Assembly: GCA_016124805.1 (NCBI GenBank)
Contig: WGND01000007.1
Location: forward strand, 1-64,000
Direction: 5' to 3'
DNA length: 64,000 nt
DNA from: Hyphomicrobiales bacterium
GTDB taxonomy: Bacteria > Pseudomonadota > Alphaproteobacteria > Parvibaculales > Parvibaculaceae
The notes under the pieces were generated by a model. That model was not told the DNA's origin. It ran no database searches and saw nothing but the letters and a program-made list of their open reading frames with translations. Shown here piece after piece: positions 8,057 through 17,515 of this stretch (positions within the stretch are counted from its first letter, which is position 1; each line of letters opens with the position of its first letter). The position numbers and the translations under genes are program-made.

Positions 8057-9412
8057 TCAGCTTAGAGACAGTTCCGGCACGGGGCCACCCTGCGCCATGG
8101 CGAATACGCCCTCGATAAACTGATCGGGGGCGGGGTGACAGCCATGGGTCAGGAGCATGCGGGCCTTGGCGATCATCTCGGCACGCGAGAGGGGTGCCTC
8201 GGGATCGCCCTTGGCATTGGTTCGTTCCACGGCAAGGCTTTCTCCCTGCGTAGTGATGACAGTGACGCGGGCGCCCCAATTAACCGGATAGGCTGATTTC
8301 CATGGATCGACTGCTGCAAGACGGACGCGACGGGCGAGCGGTGCACAGGCACTGCGGGCTGCATCGCCAAAGGCTGCAAAGTCGACCTGATCAAGCGTGA
8401 GGGCGGCGGCGGCGGCATGCTGAAGTGAGAATTTTCCTTCATAGTCGGATGTCGCGACGGGGCGATCACAAACATCCAGTGCCGCCTGATAGGTTTCCAC
8501 CAGCACGTGATCAATCGTGCCGGTGAGCTGACGACGAATCTCGATAGCGGCATCAATGGCGGGATGGGTGTGGCGACAGGAAGGCCATGGCTTGATCGAG
8601 GTCAGCACCAGTTGCCATGGCTCATTGGGCTTTGCGAGAACCGCTTCCGGCGTCGCATCCGGGCAGGCGGCGCGGAAAAAGCCTTTCTCGCCTTCGAGAA
8701 TTTGCGGCGGGCCGGTGAAACCGAAAGCTGCCAGCTCGGCAGCCTTGAGACCTGCTTCCGCCGCATGACCGGCATGGAGATGTTTGGTCATGGCGCCGGT
8801 TTCGAGGAACTGCCATAGCCCTGAAGACTGGCTGCCCGCATTGCCCAGCGCATGCATGGCCTGCATATCATCCAGATCAAGCAGGGATGCCGCCGCCATG
8901 GCCGAGCCATAGGGACCGCAGGTCGCGGTGTTGTGCCAGATGCGGTAATGGGCAGGGCCCACGCCCATGCCGACCCGCGTGGTTGCTTCAAAGCCATGCA
9001 GGATTGCGGTGAGCAGCGCCGTGCCGCTCAATCCCCGCCGTTCGGCCAGAGCCCAGGCGGCAGGCACCACCACACAGCCGGGATGAACGACAGAGGCCCG
9101 ATGCAGGTCATCTGTTTCCAGAATGTGGCAGAGCGCACCGGCGAGAAAAGCAAGGCTTGAGGGCTCGGGCCGCGCATTCGCGCTATCCCGCGCGCCCCAC
9201 CAGCGCAGCAATATGCGACCGGGATCTGAATTTCGGCCCGCCAGAATATTGGCCATGGCATCCAGCGTGAACAGCGCGGCGGCCTCCAGATCAGCCCCGG
9301 TGACAGGTTTTGCGCGGATGAGCTGCACAAGATCACCGGTCATGGAGGGGATATCGGGCGGTGTTATCCCCGCTACTTCTTTCTGGGTCATGATGGGGCC
9401 TGACTGGATCAC
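8057..9412 (-). CDS. MmgE/PrpD family protein
   Basis: The 451-residue protein matches the MmgE/PrpD family, which includes 2-methylcitrate dehydratase and cis-aconitate decarboxylase. Family marks include FLAGALCHILETDDLHRASVVHPGC, GFEATTRVGMGVGPAHY and the active-site-like KPWPSCRHTHPAIDA. It is most likely a cytoplasmic dehydratase or decarboxylase acting on a tricarboxylic-type acid. No prpB or prpC neighbour exists, so a role in propionate breakdown is not supported. A start at 9391 (MTQKEV) is an alternative to 9412. Confidence 0.85.
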   Translation of the reverse strand: MIQSGPIMTQKEVAGITPPDIPSMTGDLVQLIRAKPVTGADLEAAALFTLDAMANILAGRNSDPGRILLRWWGARDSANARPEPSSLAFLAGALCHILETDDLHRASVVHPGCVVVPAAWALAERRGLSGTALLTAILHGFEATTRVGMGVGPAHYRIWHNTATCGPYGSAMAAASLLDLDDMQAMHALGNAGSQSSGLWQFLETGAMTKHLHAGHAAEAGLKAAELAAFGFTGPPQILEGEKGFFRAACPDATPEAVLAKPNEPWQLVLTSIKPWPSCRHTHPAIDAAIEIRRQLTGTIDHVLVETYQAALDVCDRPVATSDYEGKFSLQHAAAAALTLDQVDFAAFGDAARSACAPLARRVRLAAVDPWKSAYPVNWGARVTVITTQGESLAVERTNAKGDPEAPLSRAEMIAKARMLLTHGCHPAPDQFIEGVFAMAQGGPVPELSLS

Positions 9413-9430
9413 GTTGTAATGGAGTGTCGC

Positions 9431-9459
9431 TTGCTGCAGTTGCTCTGTCTGACTATAAA
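9431..9459 (+). promoter_or_regulatory. Sigma-70-type promoter for rlpA
   Basis: TTGCTG (9431-9436) and TATAAA (9454-9459) are separated by 17 bp. This gives a transcript beginning about 60 bp before the chosen rlpA start and rules out use of the upstream ATG at 9419. Confidence 0.55.
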
Positions 9460-9523
9460 AATGCTAGCCGTTGTGACGCGATTCGGCGGGCTCATTCGTC
9501 GCGCCCGGCTAAAAGGTATCCTT

Positions 9524-10561
9524 ATGAGAGAGAATGTGTCGAATTCGGGCTACGGCGTTCTGCGGAGCGCGGGCCAGATGATGCTGATTTTTGCAGCGCT
9601 GACGTTGGCTGGCTGCTCGTCGACCTCCAATTCGGCCGCCTACAAGGCGGGCATCCCGTCCGGCGCCGGTGGTTCTTACAAGATTGGCAAGCCCTATCAG
9701 GTGGCCGGGGTCTGGTATTATCCGGCAGAGAATGAACGTTATGACTCCACCGGCATCGCCTCATGGTATGGCCCCAATTTTCATGGCAAGAAAACCGCCA
9801 ATGGCGAGGTGTTTGACGAAAACCTGCTGACAGCGGCCCATCCCACGCTGCCCATGCCGGTGCTGGTGCGCGTGACCAATCTGGAAAACGGCAAATCGCT
9901 GGTGGTGCGCGTCAATGATCGCGGCCCCTTTGTGGCCGGCCGCGAGATTGATCTCTCCAAACATGCCGCCGAATTGCTCGGCTATCAGCGCAAGGGTACC
10001 GCAAGGGTGCGGGTGCAGTATCTGGGGCGGGCGCCCTTGCCCGGTCAGCCCGGCACCATGGTGAGCCAGGCGCAGGGCGTGGGCGAAACATTCGTTGCCC
10101 CGCGCGCGGAAACCGACCGCACGGAGTCGCAGGTCGCTGCCAGTGTCGTCACAACAAGTGTGAGTGCGGCTGAACTGCCCGCGCCGCGTGGCGCGACAAC
10201 GGCGCCGCCGCGTGTCGTGACACCGACGGCGCAGACACTGACAAATATGAAGCCTGTGCCTGATCCCGATCCGCTGCCTGCGGAAGCCTCGCCCATGACA
10301 GGGGAGGTGGAGCAAGTGCCCGTTGCCTATGGCACGCGGCTCTATGTGCAGGCCGGCTCCTTTACCGATATCAACAATGCGCAGAAGGTGCAGCGCCAGC
10401 TCTCGGGCGTCGGCAATGTGCAGATCAGCCCGACCATTGTGGATGGGCGGCAATATTACCGCGTGCGCGTGGGCCCGCTCTCTGATGTGGGGGCGGCAGA
10501 CAATTCGCTCCAAAGCATCATAAACCGCGGCCATGCCGGTGCACGCATCGTGGTGGAATAG
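9524..10561 (+). CDS. rlpA: RlpA-like lipoprotein with DPBB and SPOR domains
   Basis: The 345-residue protein has a lipoprotein signal with lipobox LTLAGC (Cys 31), a double-psi beta-barrel domain (GIASWYGPNFHGKKTANGEVFDE through VVRVNDRGPFVAGREIDLS), a long Pro/Thr-rich linker and a C-terminal SPOR domain (RLYVQAGSFTDINNAQKVQRQLSG). RlpA proteins act at the division septum; in some species they are lytic transglycosylases that cut peptidoglycan lacking stem peptides, and SPOR binds such denuded glycan. I chose the ATG at 9524, inside the transcript from the promoter at 9431-9459. It leads a wall-synthesis run with dacA. Confidence 0.92.
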   Translation: MRENVSNSGYGVLRSAGQMMLIFAALTLAGCSSTSNSAAYKAGIPSGAGGSYKIGKPYQVAGVWYYPAENERYDSTGIASWYGPNFHGKKTANGEVFDENLLTAAHPTLPMPVLVRVTNLENGKSLVVRVNDRGPFVAGREIDLSKHAAELLGYQRKGTARVRVQYLGRAPLPGQPGTMVSQAQGVGETFVAPRAETDRTESQVAASVVTTSVSAAELPAPRGATTAPPRVVTPTAQTLTNMKPVPDPDPLPAEASPMTGEVEQVPVAYGTRLYVQAGSFTDINNAQKVQRQLSGVGNVQISPTIVDGRQYYRVRVGPLSDVGAADNSLQSIINRGHAGARIVVE

Positions 10562-10702
10562 CCATCAAAACGGAGGTTTGGGGCGGTTGTTGCCCCAGAG
10601 GACTCTGAATAGACTTCAACTTGCTGGACGGTGCAGGCCAATGCCTGACATGTTCACTCAAATCGCCGACAAACCGGTTTCGCGCCGGAAAGGACTTATA
10701 TA

Positions 10703-11869
10703 ATGCCACTCTCCCGTTTCGCCCCCCACGCCCTGATTGCCCTGCTGCTGGCGCTGCTGATGTTGCCGCTGGTGCTGATTTCGCCGGCGCGCGCTTTCGA
10801 TACGAGCGCCGAATTTGCCGTTTTGATGGATGCGGAGTCGGGCAAGGTTCTCTGGGAGAAGGACGGCGACACACGAATGCATCCGGCCAGCATGAGCAAG
10901 CTGATGACGCTGAACATGCTGTTTGAGGCGCTGAAAAACGGCTCCGTCAAAATGACGGACGAGTTCCTGATCAGCGAAAGAGCCTGGCGCGAGGGCGGGG
11001 CGGCCTCGGGCTCATCGACGATGTTTGCCAAGCTCGGCTCGCATATTCCCGTCGAGACGCTCATTCAGGGCATCATCGTGCAGTCGGGCAATGATGCCTG
11101 CATCGCCGTGGCCGAAGGGCTGCGCGGATCGGAAGAAAGTTTTGCCGAAGCCATGACGCAGGAGGCCATGGTGATTGGCCTGAAGAATTCGACCTTTGCC
11201 AATTCGACCGGCTGGCCCGATCCCAACCAGATGATGACGGCTCATGATCTGGCGCTGCTGGCGCGCCACCTGATCCTGACCTATCCGGAATATTATCACT
11301 ATTTCAGCGAAAAAGAGTTCACCTGGAACGGCATCACCCAGCACAACCGTAATCCGGCGCTGTTTCTGGACCCGTCGGTGGATGGCCTGAAGACCGGGCA
11401 TACGGAAGCCTCGGGCTATGGCCTGACTGTCTCGGCCAAGCGCGGCGACGAGCGGCTGATCCTTGTGGTCAATGGCCTGCCCTCGATGAAGGCCCGTGGC
11501 GAGGAAAGTGTCCGCATTCTCGACTGGGGTTTTCGCGCCTTCAAACCCTACAAGCTCTATAGCGCCGGTGAGACCATCGAGAATGCGCCTGTCTGGCAGG
11601 GCGTCTATGCCCAGGTGCCGCTGGTGAGCACGGCACCGATCACGCTGCTGCTTTCGCCCGAGCAGCGCAAGGACATGAAGGTGACGATCAATTACACTAC
11701 GCCGGTGCCAGCGCCCATTTCGGTGGGACAGCGCGTGGGCACGCTGAGCGTGGATGTGCCCGGCCAGAAGACGCAGGAATTTCCGCTCGTCGCCGGTGCA
11801 GAGGTCGCCCAGCAGGGGATTTTCGGACGGGCCATGAGCACGCTTTCCAACATGATCTTTGGCAGCTGA
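10703..11869 (+). CDS. dacA: D-alanyl-D-alanine carboxypeptidase (PBP5/6 family)
   Basis: The 388-residue low-molecular-weight penicillin-binding protein trims the terminal D-Ala from peptidoglycan stem peptides. Its three serine-acyltransferase motifs are visible: SMSK (Ser 63, Lys 66), SGN in QSGNDACIAVAE, and KTG in GLKTGHTEASG. There is a signal peptide (about 1-31), a PBP5 C-terminal beta domain and an amphipathic C-terminal tail (GRAMSTLSNMIFGS) that probably binds the membrane. The start is ATG at 10703, after the ggaaagg of CGGAAAGGACTTATATA. It follows rlpA and its end overlaps or abuts tmk. Confidence 0.95.
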   Translation: MPLSRFAPHALIALLLALLMLPLVLISPARAFDTSAEFAVLMDAESGKVLWEKDGDTRMHPASMSKLMTLNMLFEALKNGSVKMTDEFLISERAWREGGAASGSSTMFAKLGSHIPVETLIQGIIVQSGNDACIAVAEGLRGSEESFAEAMTQEAMVIGLKNSTFANSTGWPDPNQMMTAHDLALLARHLILTYPEYYHYFSEKEFTWNGITQHNRNPALFLDPSVDGLKTGHTEASGYGLTVSAKRGDERLILVVNGLPSMKARGEESVRILDWGFRAFKPYKLYSAGETIENAPVWQGVYAQVPLVSTAPITLLLSPEQRKDMKVTINYTTPVPAPISVGQRVGTLSVDVPGQKTQEFPLVAGAEVAQQGIFGRAMSTLSNMIFGS

Positions 11870-11873
11870 CATT

Positions 11874-12503
11874 TTGAGCCGCGCCCGTTTCATCACGCTG
11901 GAAGGTGGGGAAGGGGCTGGCAAGTCCACGCAGGCCAAGCGGCTGGCCGAGGAACTGCAACAGCTCGGGCATGAGGTGCTGCTGACGCGGGAGCCGGGCG
12001 GGTCGGATGGCGCGGAAGCCATTCGGTCGCTGCTCGTGGAGGGCGATCCAGACCGCTGGACACCGCTCAGCGAAACCCTGCTTCACTTTGCCGCGCGGGC
12101 CGATCATCTGGCGCGCACGGTGCGCCCGGCGCTTGATGCCGGCAAGTGGGTGATCTGCGACCGCTTCATCGATAGCACCATGGCCTATCAGGGCATGACG
12201 CAGGGGCTGGGCCTCGAACCCATCCACAAGCTGGTGAATATGGTGGTCGGCAAGGACATGCCCGCGCTGACGCTGGTGCTCGATTTGCCCGTTGAAACGG
12301 GGCTTTCCCGCGCCAAGGGGCGGGCCGGCAAGGAAGACCGCTATGAGCGGATGGGGCTCGATTTCCATCAGCGGCTGCGGAGCGCTTTCATGACACTGGC
12401 CAAGGCCTATCCCGATCGCTGCGTGCTGGTGGATGCCGCGCTGGATATGGACATGGTCGCCGCCCAGATATGGGGCGCGGTGAGCAGTCGACTCAACCCA
12501 TAG
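11874..12503 (+). CDS. tmk: Thymidylate kinase
   Basis: The 209-residue enzyme phosphorylates dTMP to dTDP. It has the P-loop GGEGAGKSTQAK, the dTMP-binding stretch LTREPGGSDGAEAIRSLL, DRFIDSTMAYQG and the LID-like segment GRAGKEDRYERM. There is no ATG at a sensible place. A TTG at 11874 gives MSRARFITLEGG; another TTG at 11859 would overlap the dacA stop. The tight junction suggests translational coupling to dacA. Confidence 0.95.
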   Translation: MSRARFITLEGGEGAGKSTQAKRLAEELQQLGHEVLLTREPGGSDGAEAIRSLLVEGDPDRWTPLSETLLHFAARADHLARTVRPALDAGKWVICDRFIDSTMAYQGMTQGLGLEPIHKLVNMVVGKDMPALTLVLDLPVETGLSRAKGRAGKEDRYERMGLDFHQRLRSAFMTLAKAYPDRCVLVDAALDMDMVAAQIWGAVSSRLNP

Positions 12504-12533
12504 AGACATTCCTAAAACAAGGTAAATAGTCGT

Positions 12534-12563
12534 TTGACGGCCTTGCGGGCTCTCGACTATAGA
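12534..12563 (+). promoter_or_regulatory. Promoter upstream of the M23-like gene
   Basis: TTGACG (12534-12539) and TATAGA (12558-12563) with an 18-bp spacer lie about 80 bp upstream of the M23-domain gene. The gene may therefore be expressed separately from dacA-tmk. Confidence 0.55.
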
Positions 12564-12643
12564 AGCTGACCACTTCCGATGCGCCCGTGACACTGTCCGG
12601 CCTCGCGAAGCGGGACCGGATCAATGGCCAGCAGGAACACGGG

Positions 12644-13930
12644 ATGCAGAAGCGACAGAGACACGCGCCCAAACTGTCACTTGTCCTCACCACGGCCCTG
12701 ATCCTTTCAGGCCCGGTCGCTCTGACCCATCAGGCCGCTTTGGCCAATACCCCCGACAAGCTGGCGCTGCCTTCTGACAATTCTGATGCGGTAAATGACC
12801 TTGCCGCGACCCTGCTCAACCAGACGGGCGGCCTGGCGCAGGCTGCCCTTGCCAGCCGCACGGTTCAGCTCAAGGCCGGTGACTCGCTCGACGCGCTGCT
12901 GACGCGCGAAGGCGTGTCGGCCAATGAGCGCGAAAAGGCGATTGCCGCGATCAATGATCTTTTTGACCTGACCAAGCTTGCCCCCGGCGACCAGGTGGAA
13001 CTCTCCATGCGCTCGCGCGGCGACAACAGCTCGCAGCTTGTGGCGCTGCATCTGCGCACGGCCAAGACGCAGGACCTGACAATCGTCGTGAACAAGGATG
13101 GCGCATTCAAGCCCGCCAGCCTCGCGGCGCTGAACTGGTCGGTGAAGGTGCTGACAAAATCCGGCACGGTAGAGGGCAATATCCTGGAAGACCTGAACGC
13201 GGCCAAGGTGCCCGCCAAGGTGGCCGAGGATGTGGTGGCGGCATTTGCCTATGATCCCGATATTCCCGATACCATCGCCAAGGGCTCGCGCTTCACGGTC
13301 GTTTATGAGAGTGCCGTGGGCGGCGGGGCGCCGCAGCTCGACCTGATGCGCTTTGCCCAGATCCGCGTCAACGGCCAGTCGCACCGCGTCTATCGCTACG
13401 AGACGCCCGACGGCAAGCTTGCCTATATGGATGAGGACGGGCGGGGCGTGATGCCGCTCAATCTCGGCGAGCCGGTGCGCTACAAGAACAAGCGCATGAC
13501 CTCGGGCTTCGGCTGGCGCACCCATCCCATTCTCAAGGTCAAAAAATTCCACAAGGGCGTTGATTTCGCCGCTCCCAAGGGCACGCCTGTCTATGCCGCC
13601 GAAGATGGCGTGATCGAGACGGCGGGCTGGCGCGGCAATTACGGGCGGCTTGTGCGTATCCGCCATTCCGATCGCGTGGAAACGGCCTATGCCCATCTTT
13701 CGGGCTTTGCCAAGGGCATCCATATGGGCGCGACCGTGAAAAAGGGCGACATCATCGCCTATATAGGTCGCTCGGGTCTGGCGACCGGAAACCACCTTTA
13801 TTATGAGGTGATTGTGGACCGGAAGCAGGTCGATCCGCTGGAGCCCAATATCATGATGCAGGTCAATCTGGACGGGCGCTCGCTCGACCAGTTCCGCACC
13901 TATGTGGCCAAGGTCGAAAACATCGATTGA
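12644..13930 (+). CDS. M23/LytM-domain protein with degenerate zinc site
   Basis: The 428-residue exported protein has an N-terminal signal, an OapA/LysM-like region (VQLKAGDSLDALLTREGVSANE), a middle domain, and a C-terminal M23 domain (GFGWRTHPIL through QVDPLEPN). The first zinc motif HKGVDF (about 302-307) and the His of AYAHLSG are present, but the final HxH appears as HLYYE (about 383): the second His, normally a zinc ligand, is Tyr. It may thus be a non-catalytic LytM factor that activates an amidase, as EnvC and NlpD do, rather than an endopeptidase. ATG at 12644 is preferred over an upstream ATG at 12587. It sits between tmk and holB. Confidence 0.85.
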   Translation: MQKRQRHAPKLSLVLTTALILSGPVALTHQAALANTPDKLALPSDNSDAVNDLAATLLNQTGGLAQAALASRTVQLKAGDSLDALLTREGVSANEREKAIAAINDLFDLTKLAPGDQVELSMRSRGDNSSQLVALHLRTAKTQDLTIVVNKDGAFKPASLAALNWSVKVLTKSGTVEGNILEDLNAAKVPAKVAEDVVAAFAYDPDIPDTIAKGSRFTVVYESAVGGGAPQLDLMRFAQIRVNGQSHRVYRYETPDGKLAYMDEDGRGVMPLNLGEPVRYKNKRMTSGFGWRTHPILKVKKFHKGVDFAAPKGTPVYAAEDGVIETAGWRGNYGRLVRIRHSDRVETAYAHLSGFAKGIHMGATVKKGDIIAYIGRSGLATGNHLYYEVIVDRKQVDPLEPNIMMQVNLDGRSLDQFRTYVAKVENID

Positions 13931-13979
13931 AGCTGTCTGATCCGGTTCTGATCCGGCCCGCGCCGTGGTAACTAGAGAC

Positions 13980-15104
13980 ATGGCTGCGAAGAAACCCGAA
14001 GAGATTCCCGAAAGCGACCGTCTGCGCGACTTTGCCCATCCGCGCGAGGTCTCGACGCTGGTTGGCCACCGGCTGAGCGAAGCGGCGCTGTTTGACGCCT
14101 ATATGAGCGGGCGGATGCATCATGCCTGGCTACTGACCGGGCTGAAGGGCATCGGCAAGGCGACGCTGGCCTATCGCATGGCGCGCTTCGCGCTGCGCTA
14201 TCCCGACCCCGGCATTGCCAGGGCCGCCGGGGCGCGCGACCTGAGCCTGCCCGAAGACGATAATGTGTTCCGCCAGGTGGCCGCGCTCAGCGCGCCCGAC
14301 CTGCTGGTGCTGCGTCGTCCTTATGACGAAAAGGCCAAGCGGCTGAAGACCGTGTTGCCGGTGGATGAGGTTCGCCGGACGGCGGGCTTTTTCGGCCTGA
14401 GTGCGGGGGCCGGTGGCTGGCGGGTCGCCATTGTCGATGCGGCTGATGACATGAATGTCAATGCAGCCAATGCCTTGCTGAAGGTTCTTGAGGAGCCACC
14501 TCCGCGCAGTCTCTTTCTTCTGATCAGCCATCAGCCGGGGCGCCTGCTGCCGACGATCCGCTCGCGCTGTCGCGTGCTGGCCATGCCACCACTCACGCCC
14601 AATGACATCGGCGCCGTGCTGACAAGCGGCGAGGTGGACTTCAAGGCGGAAGATGGCGAGGCGATTGCCATGATGGCGGAGGGCAGTGCGGGCAGGGCGA
14701 TGACCATTGCCGCGGCCGGGGGTCTCGATCTCTATCGCGAACTGGCGGGCCTACTGAATGGCTTGCCGCGTCTCAACATGGTCGCCGTGCATGCGCTGGC
14801 CGACAAGGTCGGCCGCCGGGGCGCGGATGAAGCCTATCTCACCTTCTGCGAATTGCTGATCGACTGGCTGCAGCGGCTGGTGCGGCGTGGGGCGGGCGTT
14901 GAAGGCGGCGAACTGGCGCGTGGCGAAGCCGCCGCCATGGAGACACTCACACGCAGTGCCAGCCTTGATCGCTGGGTCGAGGTATGGGAAAAGATCAGCC
15001 AATCCATTGCCCGGGCCGAGGCGCTGAACACGGATCGCAAGCTGGTGATCCTGAACGCCTTTTCCCTGCTCGAAACGGTGGCTGGCGCTGCCGTGCGGGC
15101 ATAG
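13980..15104 (+). CDS. holB: DNA polymerase III subunit delta'
   Basis: The 374-residue AAA+ clamp-loader subunit helps load the beta sliding clamp. It shows the family pattern HHAWLLTGLKGIGKATLAYRMARF (modified Walker A), VAIVDAADDMNVNAANALLKVLEEPPPRSLFLLISHQPGRLLPTIRSRC (Walker B, sensor 1 and the SRC motif) and a helical C-terminal collar. ATG at 13980 gives MAAKKPEEIPES; an upstream GTG in frame is less likely. The order tmk-holB-metG-tatD is common in bacteria; here the M23 gene separates tmk from holB. Confidence 0.93.
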   Translation: MAAKKPEEIPESDRLRDFAHPREVSTLVGHRLSEAALFDAYMSGRMHHAWLLTGLKGIGKATLAYRMARFALRYPDPGIARAAGARDLSLPEDDNVFRQVAALSAPDLLVLRRPYDEKAKRLKTVLPVDEVRRTAGFFGLSAGAGGWRVAIVDAADDMNVNAANALLKVLEEPPPRSLFLLISHQPGRLLPTIRSRCRVLAMPPLTPNDIGAVLTSGEVDFKAEDGEAIAMMAEGSAGRAMTIAAAGGLDLYRELAGLLNGLPRLNMVAVHALADKVGRRGADEAYLTFCELLIDWLQRLVRRGAGVEGGELARGEAAAMETLTRSASLDRWVEVWEKISQSIARAEALNTDRKLVILNAFSLLETVAGAAVRA

Positions 15105-15137
15105 CTCCAACCGATTCTGACGTCAGGACCTCCGCAG

Positions 15138-16712
15138 ATGACGGCGCCCAAGGCCTTCTACATTACGACGGCTATCTCCTACCCCAATGGCGCGCCGCAT
15201 ATCGGACATGCCTATGAGGTGATCACGACCGATGTGATTGCCCGCTTCAAGCGGCAGGATGGCTATGACGTGCATTTTCTGACCGGCGTGGATGATCACG
15301 GCCAGAAGATGGTGCAGACCGGCAAGGCACGCGGCATGACCGCGCTGGAGCTGGCCGACGAGATGGCCCCGAAATTTCAGGCCATGGCCAAGCGCCTGAC
15401 CATTTCCAATGATGATTTCATCCGCACGACCGAGCCGCGCCATCACAAGAGCTGTCAGGCAATCTGGTCAAAAATGGCGGCCAATAAGGGCGCTGAGGGC
15501 AGCGACATCTATCTCGGCAGCTATTCGGGCTGGTATTCGGTACGCGACGAGGCTTTTTACGGCGAGGATGAGCTGACAACGGGTGAGGGCGGCAAGAAGT
15601 TTGCGCCCACGGGCACACCTGTCGAATGGATGGAGGAGAACACCTATTTCTTCCGTCTGTCGGCCTATGCCGAGCGGCTGCTGGCCCATTATGAGGCCCA
15701 TCCGGATTTCATCCAGCCTGCCTCGCGCCGCAACGAGGTGATCGCCTTTGTGAAGCGCGGGTTGAACGATCTCTCGATTTCTCGTGCCAAGACGAAGCTC
15801 GACTGGGGTGTGGAAGTGCCCGGCGACGACAGCCATGTCATGTATGTGTGGATCGACGCGCTCACCAATTACATCACGGCACTTGGCTACCCTGATGAAG
15901 ATGCTGAACTTTTCAGAAAATTCTGGCCTGCCGACGTCCATATTATCGGCAAGGACATTGTCCGCTTCCATGCGGTGATCTGGCCCGCCATGCTGATGTC
16001 GGCGGGTCTGGCGCTGCCCAAGCGCGTGTTCGGGCACGGCTTCCTGAATGTGGGCGGCGAGAAGATGTCGAAGTCTGTTGGCAATGTAATCGATCCCTTC
16101 ACGATTACAGATACTTACGGCGTCGATCCGATCCGATACTTCTTCTGTCGCGAGGTGCCTTATGGCGCCGACGGCTCCTATGCCCATGAAACCGTGGTCA
16201 ACCGGATCAATGCCGATCTGGCCAATGACATCGGCAATCTGGCGCAGCGCTCGCTCTCAATGATCAACAAGAATTGCGAGGCGGTGGTGCCGACGCCGGG
16301 CGATTTCAGTGCCGAAGATCAGGCGCTGCTGGACCAGTCCGCCAGGCTGCTTGAGACGGTGCGCCGCCAGATGGAAGGTTTCGAGATCAATGCCTTTGTG
16401 GCGAGCGTCTTTGAGGTGGTGGGTGAAGCCAACCGCTATTTCGCCGCACAGGTGCCCTGGGGCCTGAAAAAGACCGATCCCGAGCGGATGGCCACCGTGC
16501 TTTATGTGACGGCTGAGGTGGTGCGCCGCTGCGCGATCCTGCTGCTGCCGGTGATGCCGGACTCGATCGGCCGCCTTCTGGACGTGCTGGCCGTACCTGC
16601 GGACAAGCGCCGCTTTGCCGATCTGCCGGCACCGCTGGTCGCCGGCACGGCGCTGCCGACGCCGGTCGGCATTTTTCCGCGCTTTGTGGAGCCGGAGGCC
16701 GCCAAATCATGA
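15138..16712 (+). CDS. metG: Methionyl-tRNA synthetase
   Basis: The 524-residue enzyme charges tRNA-Met. The class I signatures HIGH (residues 21-24 in PHIGHAYEV) and KMSKS (about 310, [14 protein letters not shown]) are intact. The anticodon-binding helical domain follows, and the protein ends without the C-terminal tRNA-binding (EMAP-like) dimer domain found in longer forms. It starts 33 bp after holB and overlaps tatD by 4 bp (ATGA), so the block is translationally coupled. Confidence 0.97.
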   Translation: MTAPKAFYITTAISYPNGAPHIGHAYEVITTDVIARFKRQDGYDVHFLTGVDDHGQKMVQTGKARGMTALELADEMAPKFQAMAKRLTISNDDFIRTTEPRHHKSCQAIWSKMAANKGAEGSDIYLGSYSGWYSVRDEAFYGEDELTTGEGGKKFAPTGTPVEWMEENTYFFRLSAYAERLLAHYEAHPDFIQPASRRNEVIAFVKRGLNDLSISRAKTKLDWGVEVPGDDSHVMYVWIDALTNYITALGYPDEDAELFRKFWPADVHIIGKDIVRFHAVIWPAMLMSAGLALPKRVFGHGFLNVGGEKMSKSVGNVIDPFTITDTYGVDPIRYFFCREVPYGADGSYAHETVVNRINADLANDIGNLAQRSLSMINKNCEAVVPTPGDFSAEDQALLDQSARLLETVRRQMEGFEINAFVASVFEVVGEANRYFAAQVPWGLKKTDPERMATVLYVTAEVVRRCAILLLPVMPDSIGRLLDVLAVPADKRRFADLPAPLVAGTALPTPVGIFPRFVEPEAAKS

Positions 16713-17515
16713 GCCTGCCGCTGCTGATCGACAGCCATTGCCATCTCGACTTTCCCGACTTCAACGAGGAAGTCGCCGATGTGGTGGCGCGCGCGCATGC
16801 GGCGGGTATCGGGCTGATGGTGACGATTTCGACCAAGGTGAGCGAATGGGAACGGGTGAGGGCGGTTGCCGAGCGCTTTCCCCATGTCTTCTGCACGGTG
16901 GGCATCCATCCCCATGAGGCCGATAGTGAGCCTGACACCGACACCGCGACGCTGATCGAGATGGCCAAGCATCCCAAGGTCGTCGGCATTGGCGAGACCG
17001 GCCTCGACTATTATTACGAGCATGCGCCGCGTGAGGCCCAGAAACGGGCTTTCCGGGCTCATATCGGCGCGTCACGCGCAACGGGGCTGCCGCTGGTCAT
17101 TCATACGCGCGAGGCCGAGGCAGATACGGCCGAGATTTTGCGCGAAGAAATGGGGAAGGGCGCCTTCCCTGCGCTCTTGCACTGCTTTACCTCTAGCCAG
17201 CAACTGGCTGATATTGCTCTTGATTTGGGGCTTTACATCTCACTTTCCGGCATCGTGACCTTCAATTCGGCCAAGGCGCTTCAGGCGACCGCCGCGACCA
17301 TCCCGATGGACCGGCTGCTGGTCGAAACGGACTCGCCATATCTGGCGCCAGTGCCCAAGCGCGGCAAGCGCAACGAGCCAAGTTTTGTGGTTCACACCGC
17401 CGCCAAAGTTGCTGAAATCAAAAAGATTTCCGCCAGTGAGCTGGCGCAGGCCACGACAGAAAATTTCCTGCGGCTGTTTTCGCGCGTGCCACGCGACGCG
17501 GTGCTGCGCCCATGA
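16709..17515 (+). CDS. tatD: TatD family metal-dependent hydrolase
   Basis: The 268-residue TIM-barrel hydrolase has the metal site DSHCHLDF near the N-terminus, [37 protein letters not shown] and the C-terminal [11 protein letters not shown]. TatD-like proteins are DNases; some act on DNA repair, others on D-aminoacyl ends. It overlaps metG by 4 bp and the next gene by 4 bp, so all three are probably made together. Subfamily (YcfH-like versus TatD) cannot be decided. Confidence 0.93.
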   Translation: MSLPLLIDSHCHLDFPDFNEEVADVVARAHAAGIGLMVTISTKVSEWERVRAVAERFPHVFCTVGIHPHEADSEPDTDTATLIEMAKHPKVVGIGETGLDYYYEHAPREAQKRAFRAHIGASRATGLPLVIHTREAEADTAEILREEMGKGAFPALLHCFTSSQQLADIALDLGLYISLSGIVTFNSAKALQATAATIPMDRLLVETDSPYLAPVPKRGKRNEPSFVVHTAAKVAEIKKISASELAQATTENFLRLFSRVPRDAVLRP

